From: Arion vulgaris
Taxonomy: Eukaryota > Mollusca > Gastropoda > Stylommatophora > Arionidae
Length of the DNA: 64,000 nucleotides
Direction: 5' to 3'
Assembly: GCA_020796225.1 (NCBI GenBank)
Contig: CM036756.1
Location: 42,961,398-43,025,397 of the forward strand
How positions within the stretch are numbered: position 1 is the first letter of the stretch; every line of letters starts with the position of its first letter. A model generated the notes under the pieces. It ran no database searches, was not told the DNA's origin, and was given only the letters and a program-made list of their open reading frames with translations. Position numbers and translations under genes: made by a program. Positions 29,787-40,650 of this stretch are shown here, piece after piece.

Positions 29787-31045
29787 TCTGTGGCGTAGAG
29801 GTTAGGTGCTCGCCTCACGTTCTAACGGTACTCGGTTCGAACCCTCGTGGAGCCATCGAGATATTTTTCCAGAGAACTCTGATCTCAGTGTATATGAGAT
29901 ATAGTTCCTAGTCCTACAGAAAACGGAAGTTAAAACGTGGCTCCCGTGTTCAATTTAGGCACGTAAAAGTACTCTTGCCAGTTCAAAATCGAGTAGAGCA
30001 GGCTGGAAAGCTGCTGCCAGGGCACAGTTCAACATCGAGTAGAGCAGGCTGGAAATCTGCTGCCAGGGCCCAGTTCAACATCGAGTAGAGCAGGCTGGAA
30101 AGCTGCTGCCAGTTCAAAATCGAGTAGAGCAGGCTGGAAAGCTGCTGCCAGTTCAAAATCGAGTAGAGCAGGCTGGAAAGCTGCTGCCAGGGCAAAATCG
30201 AGTAGAGCAGGCTGGAAAGCTGCTGCCAGGGCAAAATCGAGTAGAGCAGGCTGGAAAGCTGCTGCCAGGGCAAAATCGAGTAGAGCAGGCTGGAAAGCTG
30301 CTGCCAGGGCAAAATCGAGTAGAGCAGGCTGGAAAGCTGCTGCCAGGGCAAAATCGAGTAGAGCAGGCTGGAAAGCTGCTGCCAGGGCAAAATCGAGTAG
30401 AGCAGGCTGGAAATCTGCTGCCAGGGCAAAATCGAGTAGAGCAGGCTGGAAACTGCTGCCAGTCAAAATCGAGTAGAGCAGGCTGGAAAGCTGCTGCCAG
30501 TTCAAAATCGAGTAGAGCAGGCTGGAAATCTGCTGCCAGGGCAAAATCGAGTAGAGCAGGCTGGAAATCTGCTGCCAGTTCAAAATCGAGTAGAGCAGGC
30601 TGGAAAGCTGCTGCCAGTTCAAAATCGAGTAGAGCAGGCTGGAAAGCTGCTGCCAGGGCAAAATCGAGTAGAGCAGGCTGGAAAGCTGCTGCCAGGGCAA
30701 AATCGAGTAGAGCAGGCTGGAAAGCTGCTGCCAGGGCAAAATCGAGTAGAGCAGGCTGGAAAGCTGCTGCCAGGGCAAAATCGAGTAGAGCAGGCTGGAA
30801 AGCTGCTGCCAGGGCAAAATCGAGTAGAGCAGGCTGGAAATCTGCTGCCAGGGCAAAAGTCATTAGAAAAGTTTTCAAATGAAATTCCTAAAAAATCTTT
30901 ACTTTTTCTAAATTACATCAGGGACCCTCGCAGTGCTACGTAATTTGTGCTCTGCCACTGAGATCTTTGTGTGTAAGAAAGATATCGGAGCAAATATGCG
31001 AACTCACTGAAGTGCAATGATGATGGTTCTATCAATCAATCAAAC
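29787..31045 (+). mobile_element. SINE-C copy, full length, expanded
   Basis: tRNA head TGTGGCGTAGAGGTTAGGTG (A box) with CGGTTCGAACCCTCG (B box) at 29790-29855. Then TTTTTCCAGAGA, GATCTCAGTGTA and TTCCTAGTCCTA, and the array (29976-30856). It resumes with CATTAGAAAAGTTTT, AAATTACATCAGGGACCCTC, GTGCAATGATGATGG and the ATCAATCAATCAA end. Ordinary copies (52497-53010) have the array segment once. Confidence 0.9.
29976..30856. repeat. 39-bp minisatellite, about 23 copies
   Basis: Unit GGGCAAAATCGAGTAGAGCA + GGCTGGAAAGCTGCTGCCA. Single-copy counterpart in SINE-C at 34553-34596: GTTCAAAATCGAGAAGAGCA + GGCTGGAAAGCCACTGCC. Variants GGGC/GTTC and AAGC/AATC are patchy. The 39-bp period opens Ala/Leu- and Ser/Tyr-rich frames of up to 275 codons, which are artefacts. 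Confidence 0.97.
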
Positions 31046-31159
31046 AAATACAGCATCAAATAGCTTGTCATGCGCAGAACTATGCCACCCTAACAAGTCC
31101 GTCAGAACTTCTCTCTCTCATAGGCCAATTGTCCAGCCTCTGCGCCATCATTCTCAAAT

Positions 31160-31295
31160 AATCATCATGAATTCATCTTTCCCGTGGTCTTCCTCTTCTC
31201 CGGCATGCCTCCTTCCATAATGGTCTTCTATAACCCTTCGTGTCCAAAATACTTCAATTTTTCCATTTTTATTTGTAGCATCATCCAGTTTTCTG

Positions 31296-31363
<68 letters not shown>

Positions 31364-31555
31364 CTCTTCTCTATCAATGACGTACGGAGGACTATTCTGT
31401 AACACTTATATTCAAAAGCACATATATTTTTTTCCATTGCCTTGTTAAATGTCCATGTTTCACATCCATACGTTGCCACTGGGAATATACATGCTCTTAG
31501 TATCCTGGTCTTTGTTTTTCTACCAGTTCTATTCCATATTGTAACCATAACATAA
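31160..31555 (-). mobile_element. LN2 LINE C-terminal fragment with (TA)n insert
   Basis: The minus strand encodes NRTGRKTKTRILRACIFPVA, TYGCETWTFNK and CYRIVLRTSLIEKRT, then a (TA)n run, then MLQIKMEKLKYFGHEGL. TYGCETWT and LKYFGH are standard motifs downstream of LINE RT. The (TA)n at 31297-31360 replaces the segment between them. Confidence 0.82.
31297..31360. repeat. (TA)n microsatellite
   Basis: A pure TA run of about 64 bp inside a LINE reading frame. Confidence 0.97.
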
Positions 31556-31589
31556 TCACGCTCTCATTACACTAGAAGTATTATACCCA

Positions 31590-31770
31590 TAGTCGTCAGT
31601 GTTGTGGTTATATTGTCAGGGGAGGATCTACTGTCTGAACTGTGGAACCAGCACAAGGTCGTGATGCAGTGGATACAGGCTGATTGTGAAATTCCAGGAA
31701 ATGAAATCTCTTTCACACCGACTTGATAAGGGAGAAACTGCAGAAGAGCAACGGAATGCACCAGCTATAT
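31590..31770 (+). mobile_element. LN5 RNase H fragment
   Basis: Encodes VVMQWIQADCEIPGNEISF, a worn copy of the RNase H motif usually reading WIPxHxGIxGNExAD. Catalytic residues are degraded. Confidence 0.6.
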
Positions 31771-31899
31771 ATCATCAAAAGACAAGAATGATTAACATTT
31801 TCACTCCATAATTTCTTCTTTGTTTTTAACCTCTGAACACATTTTTATTGATATGTATACTGAATTAGCCAGTGTCTGCCTTTGTATCATAAAAAAAAA
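31771..31899. other. unassigned sequence
   Basis: Short stretch, nothing recognised. Confidence 0.4.
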
Positions 31900-32600
31900 T
31901 TACTCATCATCATCAAGGTGTGTATCCTTTATAGGACGTTGCTCTCTTTGCAGCGCATCTGAAATTCATTCTGTCTCTTGCCAGTTCATCCACTTCGTCG
32001 ATGGTTTCTTTAATATCTTGTGGTCATCTTCTTCTTAGTCTGCCTCTGCGTCCTAGGACCCTGCCTTCTAATATTGTTCTCTCCAGGCCACCGTCACGTT
32101 TGAAGTGACCAATCTATTTTTTCTGTATAGTATGTTGCTGATCAGCCAATTGTCCTTAACATTCAGTTCTGTCAGGACATCAGTGTTCTTTTTTTTTTCT
32201 GGCCATGGTATTCGTAGGATCTTTCTGTAGCATTTCGTTTCGAAGGACTGGATTTTCGTTCTTGTTTTTGTGTAATGGTCCATGATTCACAACCATAAGC
32301 AGCCGCTGGAAAAAATGCATGTTCTCAATATTTTTAATTTTAATATTTTGCTGGTGCTTTGCCACATGTTCTTCATAGTGTTTAACTTCGTGATTGCTAT
32401 TGCCAATCTTTTTGAGATCTCTTTGGAGCAGTCGCCGTTATTGTTAACTATTGACCCCAGGTATTCGTAGCTCTCTACACGTTGGAGTTCTTATTTGCTT
32501 ATTTGGATGTTAGGTGAGCTTTTTGCTTCGTCAGTTGAGATTTTTGTTTGTTTGTGTATTCAAATATCGATGTTGGTTTTCACTTTGTTTCTTGGTCGTT
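31900..32600 (-). mobile_element. LINE (LN2-related) C-terminal region
   Basis: Minus-strand fragments encode KIQSFETKCYRKILRIPWPE, KKKNTDVLTELNVKDNWLIS and, upstream, NAYGCES-like and WKIAIANHEVKHYEE-like segments, disrupted by frameshifts. The first region (31905-32090) gives the R-rich C-terminal end. Tail: ATGATGATGA near 31905. It may interrupt the LN5-type LINE on the other strand. Confidence 0.7.
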
Positions 32601-32639
32601 ATCATTAGGTTCTCCAAACCCTCTTTACTGGTGGATATA

Positions 32640-32905
32640 ACAAAAAATACTTCCAGCCAGCATATTTGCTCAGAAGAGCGAATAGGTTAAACCAATCAGT
32701 AAGTCACCAATAACTAACACATCACAACTATCATAATATGGAGAGATTAGAACAAGTTGCCATTCTACTCCTCAAAACAGGACACAGTCGACTCCACAAC
32801 TACATGTGTACACAATTCAAGATTAGCAATTCAGCCATGTGTACATGTGGACAGGCACATCAGACCCAAAAATGAAACAATGAGGCAAACTCACAAGCCT
32901 AGTAA
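32640..32905 (+). mobile_element. LINE C-terminal zinc-knuckle fragment
   Basis: Encodes LEQVAILLLKTGHSRLHNYM, CTQFKISNSAMCTCGQAHQT. The RLxTGHxRL...C.CG....(T/H) pattern follows RNase H in many LINEs, so it may be the continuation of 31590-31770 across the insertion. Confidence 0.65.
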
Positions 32906-33212
32906 AACAATATTGTAAAGAAAGCAACACGGATCTATGTGCGGGCTATAAAAAAAAGACAGTTAAGCTTATACAATACACAGCATTGAATATATAAATA
33001 CTATTTCAAATGAACAAGAAAGAAAGAAAGCTTCTGTTTTGTCTTACTGTGAGCCCCAGTTACAATTAGGAGATCGACAGTTGAATGAAGATGGCTGAGA
33101 ACGAAGAAGGCGCTCTGAAACAATGATAGACAGAGAGAAAATCTTGTTCCTATTCCAGTGGTCAAACAGAAAGCAAATGTTAATGGCAATGATTTTCATT
33201 ATTTTTTTTATT
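32906..33212. other. unassigned sequence
   Basis: No gene recognised. Confidence 0.4.
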
Positions 33213-33392
33213 TCGATCCAGAAGCACTTGAGCTCAGCTCTTCGGCTCGGTGCCATGGACATCGTAACCCTTCGGCTCGGTGCCCCGAACACCGTAAATA
33301 TGGAGAACCTGTGGCTTTTCTGCCAGCCCGCGGAATTGAACCGCACTCACAGGGGCTTGTCACCCGTCGTACAACGCGCTAGGACACGCTGG
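33213..33392 (-). mobile_element. SINE-A copy
   Basis: SINE-A body and boxes; lacks a few bases near AGCTCAGCTCTTCGG and in the head. Confidence 0.85.
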
Positions 33393-33509
33393 CGTTTTTT
33401 CATTATTTAAAAAGATATAAAGAAACTTATGTTGGAAGAACATTGAACAGCTGTAGATAAATTTTTAACTTCTAAGAGTTCTTTTACATGCTCATTTGAA
33501 ACACGGAGC

Positions 33510-33670
33510 CGATGTTTCTATCGCCCGTCTCCGATATGAATAGGAACTCGATTTCACTTACACTGAGATCAAGCACCTCTGGAAAAATGTTACTATCGTT
33601 CAACGCGGGGAACGAACCGAGTTTCTTTGGAGCTAGAGACGAGCACCTTACCTTCAAGCCACATGTGCCA
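33510..33670 (-). mobile_element. SINE-C 5' part
   Basis: Minus strand: TGTGGCTTGAAGGTAAGGTG head, GGTTCGTTCCCCGCG (B box), CCAGAGGTGCTTGATCTCAG and GGAGACGGGCGATAG. The 3' half is missing. Confidence 0.75.
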
Positions 33671-33729
33671 CAAAAAGAAGGTTAGTACCCTGTTGCCGGC
33701 GTTGTTTTGCTCGTACTCGATATATACAG

Positions 33730-34390
33730 TAGTGCATACCACATGTGAATGATTGAGGAAGGCGATGGGAGTCATCAGGAAAGATAGTCTACAAAACGAA
33801 GATATCAGAAGCAGAGTGGGTACAACTTCATGCACCGAATACATTGAAAGACAACAAATGGAGTGATTCGAATATTTAATGAGAATGGAATACAACCAAC
33901 CACGACTAACAGCATACTTCTTCAAACTCTCCATATCGACCACTTGTTAACCACTCTTTGTAGTTTGTATGTGAGCCGAGTCTAAGAGAGGTGTGCCAGT
34001 TATGTGCCTACAAGTAGACCAGCACACCCGATTTCTGCGACGCTTTTTATTTACTAGGGTAGCTTCCTATGCCCCTACCTAAGTCTCCTTGTATTGTAGG
34101 CCGCAGTGTTTCTATTATTTGCTCCCATCACGAGCCCTGGCAACACACGGGATAACAGCATACAATAAAAAGATATCAGGTACTAGAGCCAAGGAAGACC
34201 AAGAAAGAATGGATAGGCAATATATAGACCATACTAAATAAACACTGATATAACACAAGGGCGACTCATCTGGCACTGGAACGCACATTAAAGCTCCCAC
34301 CCCTACGCTTAGCGGCAAGAGTGGACAACCAATTCCATCAATCAACTATGGAAATACAATAGACATACCAATTGAAATAAAAAGTTTTGA
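33730..34390 (+). mobile_element. LN4 LINE fragment interrupted by SINE-D
   Basis: 33765-33917 encodes GVIRKDSLQNEDIRSRVGTT, SCTEYIERQQME. It resumes at 34164 with GATATCAGGTACTAGAGCCA, GGGCGACTCATCTGGCACTG and TGGACAACCAATTCCATCA, as at 29330-29500. 5' truncated. Confidence 0.75.
33918..34152 (-). mobile_element. SINE-D, complete 235-bp copy with TSD
   Basis: TAACAGCATAC is duplicated at 33907-33917 and 34153-34163, which sets the element ends exactly. In sense orientation (minus) it runs from TCCCGTGTGTTGCCAGGGCT to GGAGAGTTTGAAGAA. No tRNA A/B boxes are evident in it. It is inserted in a LINE, so it moved as a unit and is a true SINE-like element. Confidence 0.92.
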
Positions 34391-34434
34391 TAGAATAAAA
34401 GATATCGCTTGATTTAAGCAGCCAAAATATCCAG

Positions 34435-34790
34435 AGATTTTTCCAGAGAGCCCCGATCTCGGTGTAGATGAGATCGAGTTCCTAGTCCTATCGGAGACGG
34501 ACGATAAAAGTAGGCCCCGTGTTCTATTTAAGCACGTAAAAGAACCATTGGCAGTTCAAAATCGAGAAGAGCAGGCTGGAAAGCCACTGCCTGGGCAAAA
34601 TTCATTAGAAAAGATTAAAAATAAAATTCTACAACAATATCTTTACCATCTTCAAAATGACATCGGGGACCTTCGCCAGTGCTACGGAGTACGTGAACTG
34701 CAACTGACATCTTCTTGGGTAAAAAAAGAGATCGGAGCACACATGGTTACTCACCGAAGTGCAATGCTGATGGTCCTATCAATCAATCCC
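34435..34790 (+). mobile_element. SINE-C, lacking tRNA head
   Basis: TTTTTCCAGAGAGCCCCGAT, GTGTAGATGAGATCGAGTTC, AATCGAGAAGAGCAGGCTGG (single copy), ATCGGGGACCTTCGCCAG, GTGCAATGCTGATGGTCC and the ATCAATC end. Confidence 0.85.
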
Positions 34791-34984
34791 CTTCCTCCTT
34801 ATTTATTGATCATTCTAATGTGACCACGTCATTTCTGACCACAACAAATTCGACATTTTGTGTACGGCTATTTGCATGAACGTACTGCGTCTTCATGACA
34901 CGGTTTGTGTCAAGCCACGTCGTGATGATGTTGTTCTCATTCAGTTCTTGGAGTATATGTTCTACTCTTTACACATCAATGCTA
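34791..34984. other. unassigned sequence
   Basis: No gene recognised. Confidence 0.4.
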
Positions 34985-35070
34985 AATGTTTATGAAGCGC
35001 ACACAAGGGCTCGTTCTAGAAATCTCTTCTTATCCTGACGCTGTGAGACAAAAAAGGATTAGATAACAGA
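34985..35070 (+). mobile_element. LN3 LINE 3' end
   Basis: TTTATGAAGCGCACACAAGG, GCTCGTTCTAGAAATCTCTT and CCTGACGCTGTGA match 15507-15570. Confidence 0.65.
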
Positions 35071-35082
35071 AAAGAAAAATGA

Positions 35083-35260
35083 CCACCGTTCTCTGTGGCG
35101 TGGAGGTAAGATGTTTGCCTCTCGATTCAAAGGTGCTCGGTTCGTTCCCTGCAGGGGACGATCGTGACGTTTTTCCAGAGATTCCTGATCTCAATGTACA
35201 GGAAACCGAGTTCCTAGTCATATCGAAGACGGACGAAAGAAACTTAGCTCCAGTGTACAG
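35083..35260 (+). mobile_element. SINE-C 5' part
   Basis: CTGTGGCGTGGAGGTAAGAT head, GGTTCGTTCCCTGCAGG (B box), TTTTTCCAGAGATTCCTGAT, GAGTTCCTAGTCATATCG and GACGGACG. The 3' half is absent. Confidence 0.8.
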
Positions 35261-35329
35261 CCTGAAGGTTGAACGCCCTACTATATGCGAATGAATTATT
35301 TTCTTTGCACAGATGAAGGTAGAAATACA

Positions 35330-35960
35330 TTCCACTCGCTAGGCAGGGGCGTATTCTGGAAATCCCAATGGAAGTGATACAGCAAGGACTCTTAGCATGA
35401 CTACTCTTATTCCCCAATGCCGTCTAAGATAGATGGACCACTTATCCAGGAGGGATAACGGCGGAAGCCTCAAGGATATATTGTATGGAGCAGGCCAAAA
35501 ACTTTGGTTTCGAATGCGCTCGTCCTACATTAGTTATGTTATGCAATCGACGTCATGGCACATTGGGCATTCCCATTCGTGCTCTGTCTCCCGCTACAGC
35601 AGCCATCACAAAGTCCATTTGTTCACCGTACACATGAGAAGTTGATTAGTATATCTTCTCTCTATACCACGAAGACGACACTGTCTGGCATGTCCAAACT
35701 TAATGTATAATTCTCATTTCAGTGTCTGAGACTTGCCCATGTCACATAAATGAGAGCGTACCGCACTGATGATTTCGACTCTGTCCATACTTCTGCCCGC
35801 TTAAGTTGAGGAATTGTTTGCAAGAAAGTCAGCACGCTCGTTACCCTGAACTCCAGCATGTCCAGGCGTTTACAACTAAGTCATTTTCTTGAAATGTGAT
35901 CTCCGAATTACGTCCACCCATTCCACGAGCAGACTTCCAGACAGTAGTATGGGCTTAACG
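35330..35960 (-). mobile_element. LN5 LINE RNase H region (decayed)
   Basis: Minus-strand frame near 35790-35870: PGHAGVQGNERADFLANNSS, the C-terminal RNase H motif with the conserved H and the D of GNERAD. Further downstream the fragment covers the (C)HxGxxxVPxxC-like region. Multiple stops. A CAGGGGCGTATTCTGG terminus-like sequence is at 35344. Confidence 0.7.
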
Positions 35961-36015
35961 GGGGCGCAACGTTCAAACCGTCCTTGGCAAAGACTATTTA
36001 TATATCCCAATAAGA

Positions 36016-36205
36016 ATGGTCGAGAAGGAAGAAAACAAACAAACATTGTATGGAGAGTTTTCTTCTAGCAAAAGAACTGTAGGACGACCCAGCTTCTGCT
36101 TTAAAGAAAAGAACGCGTGTACGAGAGACTTGAAGGGTCTTGAGATAAATACACAAGCCCGGGAAAATCTTCTCAGTTGGAAGAAGACTCTTGAAAGTTG
36201 ATCTG
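36016..36205 (+). mobile_element. LN9 LINE C-terminal fragment
   Basis: Encodes KQTLYGEFSSSKRTVGRPSF, CFKEKNACTRDLKGLEI and a WKKTLES end. KxxLYGEL..GKR..GRP..RFKD.CKRDLK is a common LINE C-terminus. One frame for about 60 codons. Confidence 0.7.
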
Positions 36206-36384
36206 AGTGAACACAGACAACTCGCTATCATAAGACCTGACGTGAGAAAGCAGAAACTACAAAATAAAATTTTGGCATCCATTGTCTCTCTCGAGATTAA
36301 CAGTATGACATCATCATAAACTAATTCTAGTTTAGATGTTGACGACATCTTGTTTGTCATGTGACTTTAAGAACTATACTACAA

Positions 36385-36560
36385 GACAGTGCTCCTCAAA
36401 GAGCAATGTTGCTCCGATACAATGGATACAAAACAAAAGGCCGGCCACGCAAAGGTGAGCCTCAGAGATAACAGAGACGACGAAAGATACATTCTATGAA
36501 GCGCACACAAAAGACCGTTCTAGAAATCTCTTATGCAAAACAGGATTGGAGAAAAGAAAA
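36385..36560 (+). mobile_element. LN3 LINE 3' end
   Basis: AGAGCAATGTTGCTCCGATA, GGCCGGCCACGCAAAGG, ATGAAGCGCACACAAAAGAC and TTCTAGAAATCTCTT match 15410-15550. Confidence 0.7.
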
Positions 36561-36649
36561 ATAAGAAGAACATCCATGTTAGTATCCATGACAAAAGAAC
36601 AGTATTGAGCAGAAATATAACCTCGCCCCTGTTACCATCCATGAAGAAA

Positions 36650-36790
36650 AAATATTAAATTGTTACATCGGATAAGACAAAACAATGTACACTCTTTATT
36701 AAATTGTTACATCGGATAAGACAAAACAATGTACACTCTTTATTAAATTGTTACATCGGATAAGACAAAACAATGTGCACGTTTTATTAG
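36650..36790. repeat. 44-bp tandem repeat, 3 copies
   Basis: Unit ATTAAATTGTTACATCGGAT + AAGACAAAACAATGTACACTCTTT; nearly identical. Confidence 0.95.
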
Positions 36791-37365
36791 ATGGTCAGAT
36801 ACAATATATGATCAGTGTTTAAACGTGCATTTAAAGTTTCCAAATTTAGGCTTACGGAAGAATAACTGCTATATTTGGCTCCGAAACAGTGTCTGTTTTG
36901 GTTTTAGTAAAGATGGCACGAAACTTATCTCCCTACTCATCTCAAACATGGATTCATGCATACAAATACGTGTGCTCGATCATCAATTTCCAGCTTCCGA
37001 CAGCCAGATCGTTGATAGCCATATGACGTGCTTAGTTATCGATTTTGTACTGCTGTGACGTCAGAGGCGTTTGCCCGAGATGTGATCTAGACCCAGAATA
37101 TTATTGGCACGAATATGTGAAGAAAAAATGGCTATCTTGGGCTACCTCTTTTGTGGAGCTATTTATAAAGTTTTTGTTAAGTTGAACCTTTAATAGACTA
37201 ATTGATGTAAGAAGATGGGGATATAAACTGCGGTGATTGTTATGTCGGAAGAGAGATATATTGACGTGGGCAGAAACAAAACCGCAAACATAATGTTAAG
37301 TCGCTTAAAGTGCCTCATCATTTACGTTGAATAACTTTCTTTTCTAGTTTTTGTATGCTTATACT
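36791..37365. other. unassigned sequence
   Basis: A plus-strand frame of 77 codons (36825-37058) has no recognised motif. No splice or promoter context supports it. Confidence 0.35.
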
Positions 37366-37369
37366 CTTC

Positions 37370-37612
37370 CTGTGTGGTGTCGGGGCCCACTATGGAAGCA
37401 AAGAATAGTACCACTGCGACTTAAAGGAATGTCGTAAGAGGCGGCTGATGTAGGGGCCTAGGGAAGCTACATTAGTAAATAAAAAGCGTCGCAAAAATCG
37501 TATTGCTGGCCTACTTATAGGCACATAATTGCTGCAACGAACAATCACTCTTAGGCTCAGATCACATACAAATCACACAGAGTGGTCGATATGGAGCGCT
37601 CGAAGAAGAAGC
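37370..37612 (+). mobile_element. SINE-D, near full length
   Basis: CCTGTGTGGTGTCGGGGCCC start, GAAGCAAAGAATAGTACCAC, GTCGTAAGAGGCGGCTGATG, AGTAAATAAAAAGCGTCGCA, AATCACACAGAGTGG and GATATGGAGCGCTCGAAGAA end. Confidence 0.87.
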
Positions 37613-37799
37613 AGTATGCTTATACTGAACGGAACTGTATTAAACATGTGTGGGTCTTTGTATGCGAAAATAATCTGAACTTTTCAAAAATCGTTCCAAG
37701 TTACCAACCCACTACTCTTCTTGAATAGTTATCTTAGCATGTCAGCAAAACTCATATTTGAGTTAACATTAGGATCCTAACAATTTTAGCTGCGCCGTT

Positions 37800-38165
37800 C
37801 ATTCATTCAAGTGCCATGCCTGCCGGTGTAGGCGATCATGTCTCTCCACAACTCTATCTGCTTGGTACATGTAATCAGTTCTGACGTCGATCTTGTGTCG
37901 AACCATGATGTCAGACCATCCAACATCTTCTCCCTCTGTCTTCCGCGATCTCTCCTTCCCTGAATTTTACCTGTTGTTACCAAATGTTCTAAACCTTCTC
38001 TTCGCATTATATGCCCGAAGAACCTTGATTGTCGGATTTTTTTTAAAAATTATAAGGTTTCTCTGTGTGCAGGCCTGATTTAAAACCTCCTCATTTGTTT
38101 TCTTCGCTGTCCATGGAGTTTTCAGCATTCTTCTGTAAAACCACATCTCTGTGGCTTCAATGTGG
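37800..38165 (-). mobile_element. LN1 LINE C-terminal fragment
   Basis: One open minus-strand frame encodes MRREGLEHLVTTGKIQGRRD, RGRQREKMLDGLTSW and LWRDMIAYTGRHGT. The N-terminal part (38060-38165) continues the LINE: MLKTPWTAKKTNEEVLNQ-like in a shifted frame. The best-preserved LN1 piece here. Confidence 0.85.
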
Positions 38166-38224
38166 CTGCGCCATTAACTACATCCAATAATACACATTCA
38201 CTATTAAATTAATCCTCACCAAAC

Positions 38225-38520
38225 AAGATTAACGACTCTGCAATCTTCTTTCTTCTTTTGCCGTCACACTGTTACCGGCTTGTTGCGCAGTATCGTAGTT
38301 TTCTGTCTTGCGATACTGTAGTCGCTTGACGTATTCCTCCCCATTCCTCGTAGAGCATAGAGCCTCAACAGTTATTCGTCCCTTTGCTCGGTCTTTGGCT
38401 GTTTTCTTGATGGTCTCCCAGGATAGTCGATCAACCTTCAGTTCCTCAAGAAGACTTCGTCTCCAGGTCTGTCTATGAGTCCTCTGTACAGTTTCCCTGC
38501 GGGTTCCACTCAACTGTGTC
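38225..38520 (-). mobile_element. LN7 LINE C-terminus and 3' end
   Basis: Minus-strand frame of 94 codons: WRRSLLEELKVDRLSWETIK, a DRAKGRITVEALCSTRNG segment, then TENYDTAQQAGNSVTAKEER. The last block is the single-copy parent of the 51-bp unit at 28310-28680. Confidence 0.8.
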
Positions 38521-38599
38521 TTTCATAGGGTATGCCCAGTTCATAGCCATTTTTTCCCCTCTTAAACTGGGTCATCATGGGTTCCTGTTCTGTTCTTTA

Positions 38600-38848
38600 A
38601 AGGGTTTTAAAGCCCAAGGATTGACTTCATTTCATCGGGTTTTACCCCATATGGCTCAGTCCCTCTCCGCAGAAATGGTACGCCACCTACTGAGAGTATT
38701 GCACAAAGCATGAACTCCGTAGTTCCAGCAACAATCCTAGGGGTCTCTGGAAAAACTCGTGAACAGAATGGCGCGGTCGGATTCGAACCCAGACCTTCGA
38801 CTCACAAGGCAAAGGGTTTAACCACTTAGCCCCCCTTGTCCTGTTCTT
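38600..38848 (-). mobile_element. SINE-B copy (tRNA-derived)
   Basis: Minus strand: GGGGGGCTAAGTGGTTAAAC (A box), GGTTCGAATCCGACC (B box), CTGTTCACGAGTTTTTCCAG, AATCCTTGGGC and a 3' end at about 38607. TCCTGTTCTT near both ends may be the TSD. Confidence 0.85.
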
Positions 38849-38879
38849 ATCCACATGTCTGTGTTTGCAACTTCTATCC

Positions 38880-39070
38880 CATACCTTCTCAGTTCTCTCT
38901 CCCTCTCTCTCGCGATCGTTCTAACTTCTCAGTCTCTCTCTCTCGCGATCGTTCCCAGCTTTCTCCAGTCTCTCTCTCTCGCGATCGTTCTAACTTCTCA
39001 GTCTCTCTCAGCTGATCGTTCTACTTTCTCAGTTCTCTCTCTCTCTCTCGATCGTTCTAACTTCTCAGTC
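38880..39070. repeat. 33-bp repeat, about 5 copies
   Basis: Unit TTCTCAGTCTCTCTCTCTCG + CGATCGTTCTAAC, with indels between copies. Confidence 0.9.
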
Positions 39071-39479
39071 TGAGAATACTCATAATCGCTTGGGTGATAT
39101 CTATTTTATACAGGATTCTTCTATATCTTATATCTATCTTTTCCTTCGTCATCCTCTCAGATGTTCTCTTTACGTTGGAGATTGGTTGTATTAGTATGTG
39201 GCCGACTTGTTTGTGAATCTTCTTGTGTTGTTCTTAACTTTTCGATGAAACTCTGTTTCACATGTAGTTATTTTTTTGTGACTGTGGTTTGTTCGATGTA
39301 CATATTTGGCCATGGTAGCACAGCGTAGGCATGAAAATGATGTTGATCATCTGTTGTTTAGATGTCAATAAGATGTTTGGGTGTCTCAGTAATGGGGCGC
39401 TCTGATACGTTACAGCATTTGAACTCAGCAATGCCATAATTAAAATCACCAGCGTGACCATTACCCTAAATGTTAATAC
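39071..39479. other. unassigned sequence
   Basis: No gene recognised. Confidence 0.4.
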
Positions 39480-40650
39480 TTCTGAAATCATAATACACAA
39501 CTTCAACAGTACCACAATCACCATATATAACTTCAACAGTACCACAATCACATATATACTTCAACAGACCACAATCACCATATATAACTTCAACAGTCAC
39601 AATCACAATATATAACTTCAACAGTACCACAATCACAATATATAACTTCAACAGTACCACAATCACAATATATAACTTCAACTGTACATTAACCATAATT
39701 ATGAATGTCCCATGATCACAATATTAATTAGTTCCATAACACTATATATAGCTTCAACAGTACCACAATCACCATATATAACTTCAACAGTGCCACAATC
39801 ACAATATATAACTTCAACAGTACCACAATCACCATATATAACTTCAACAGTACCACAATCACCATATATAACTTCAACAGTACCACAATCACCATATATA
39901 ACTTCAACAGTGCCACAATATATAACTTCAACAGTACCACAATCACCATATATAACTTCAACAGTGCCACAATCACATATATACTTCAACAGTACCACAA
40001 TCCCAATAATAACTTCAACAGTCACAATCACCATATATACTTCAACAGTGCCACAATCACCATATATACTTCAACAGTACCACAATCACCATATATAACT
40101 TCAACAGTACCACAATATATAACTTCAACAGTACCACAATCACCATATATAACTTCAACAGTACCACAATCACAATATATAACTTCAACAGTATCACAAT
40201 CACCATATATAACTTCAACAGTGCAACAATCACAATATATAATTTAACAGTACCACAATCACAATATATAACTTTAACAATTCCACAATCACAATATATA
40301 ACTTCAACAGTACCACAATCACAATATATAACTTAACAGTACCGCAATCACCATATATAACTTCAACAGTACCACAATCACCATATATAACTTCAACAGT
40401 ACCACAATCACCATATATACTACGTACCACAATATATAACTTCAACAGTACCACAATCACCATATATAACTTCAACAGTACCACAATCACAATATATACT
40501 TCAACAGTATCACAATCACCATATATAACTTCAACAGTGCAACAATCACAATATATAATTTAACAGTACCGCAATCACCATATATAACTTCAACTGTACA
40601 TTAACCATAATTATGAATGTCCCTGATGATCACTAAAATTAATTAGTTCC
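39480..40650. repeat. 30-bp minisatellite with higher-order repeat
   Basis: Unit CACCATATATAACTTCAACA + GTACCACAAT, about 35 copies, with CACC/CACA variants. The block TTCAACTGTACATTAACCAT followed by AATTATGAATGTCCC occurs at about 39676 and 40590, giving a larger repeat of roughly 913 bp. Open frames on both strands are artefacts of the 30-bp period. Confidence 0.95.

Noticed and set aside
29983..30878. Long minus-strand frames of up to 275 codons
   Set aside because: Produced by the 39-bp period, open in several frames at once; no start context or domain.
35344..35365. CAGGGGCGTATTCTGG as a hAT terminus
   Set aside because: No partner inverted end or TSD found; left unassigned.
39466..40490. 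Several IYGDCGTVEV-type repeat frames
   Set aside because: 30-bp array; open on both strands and broken by indels.
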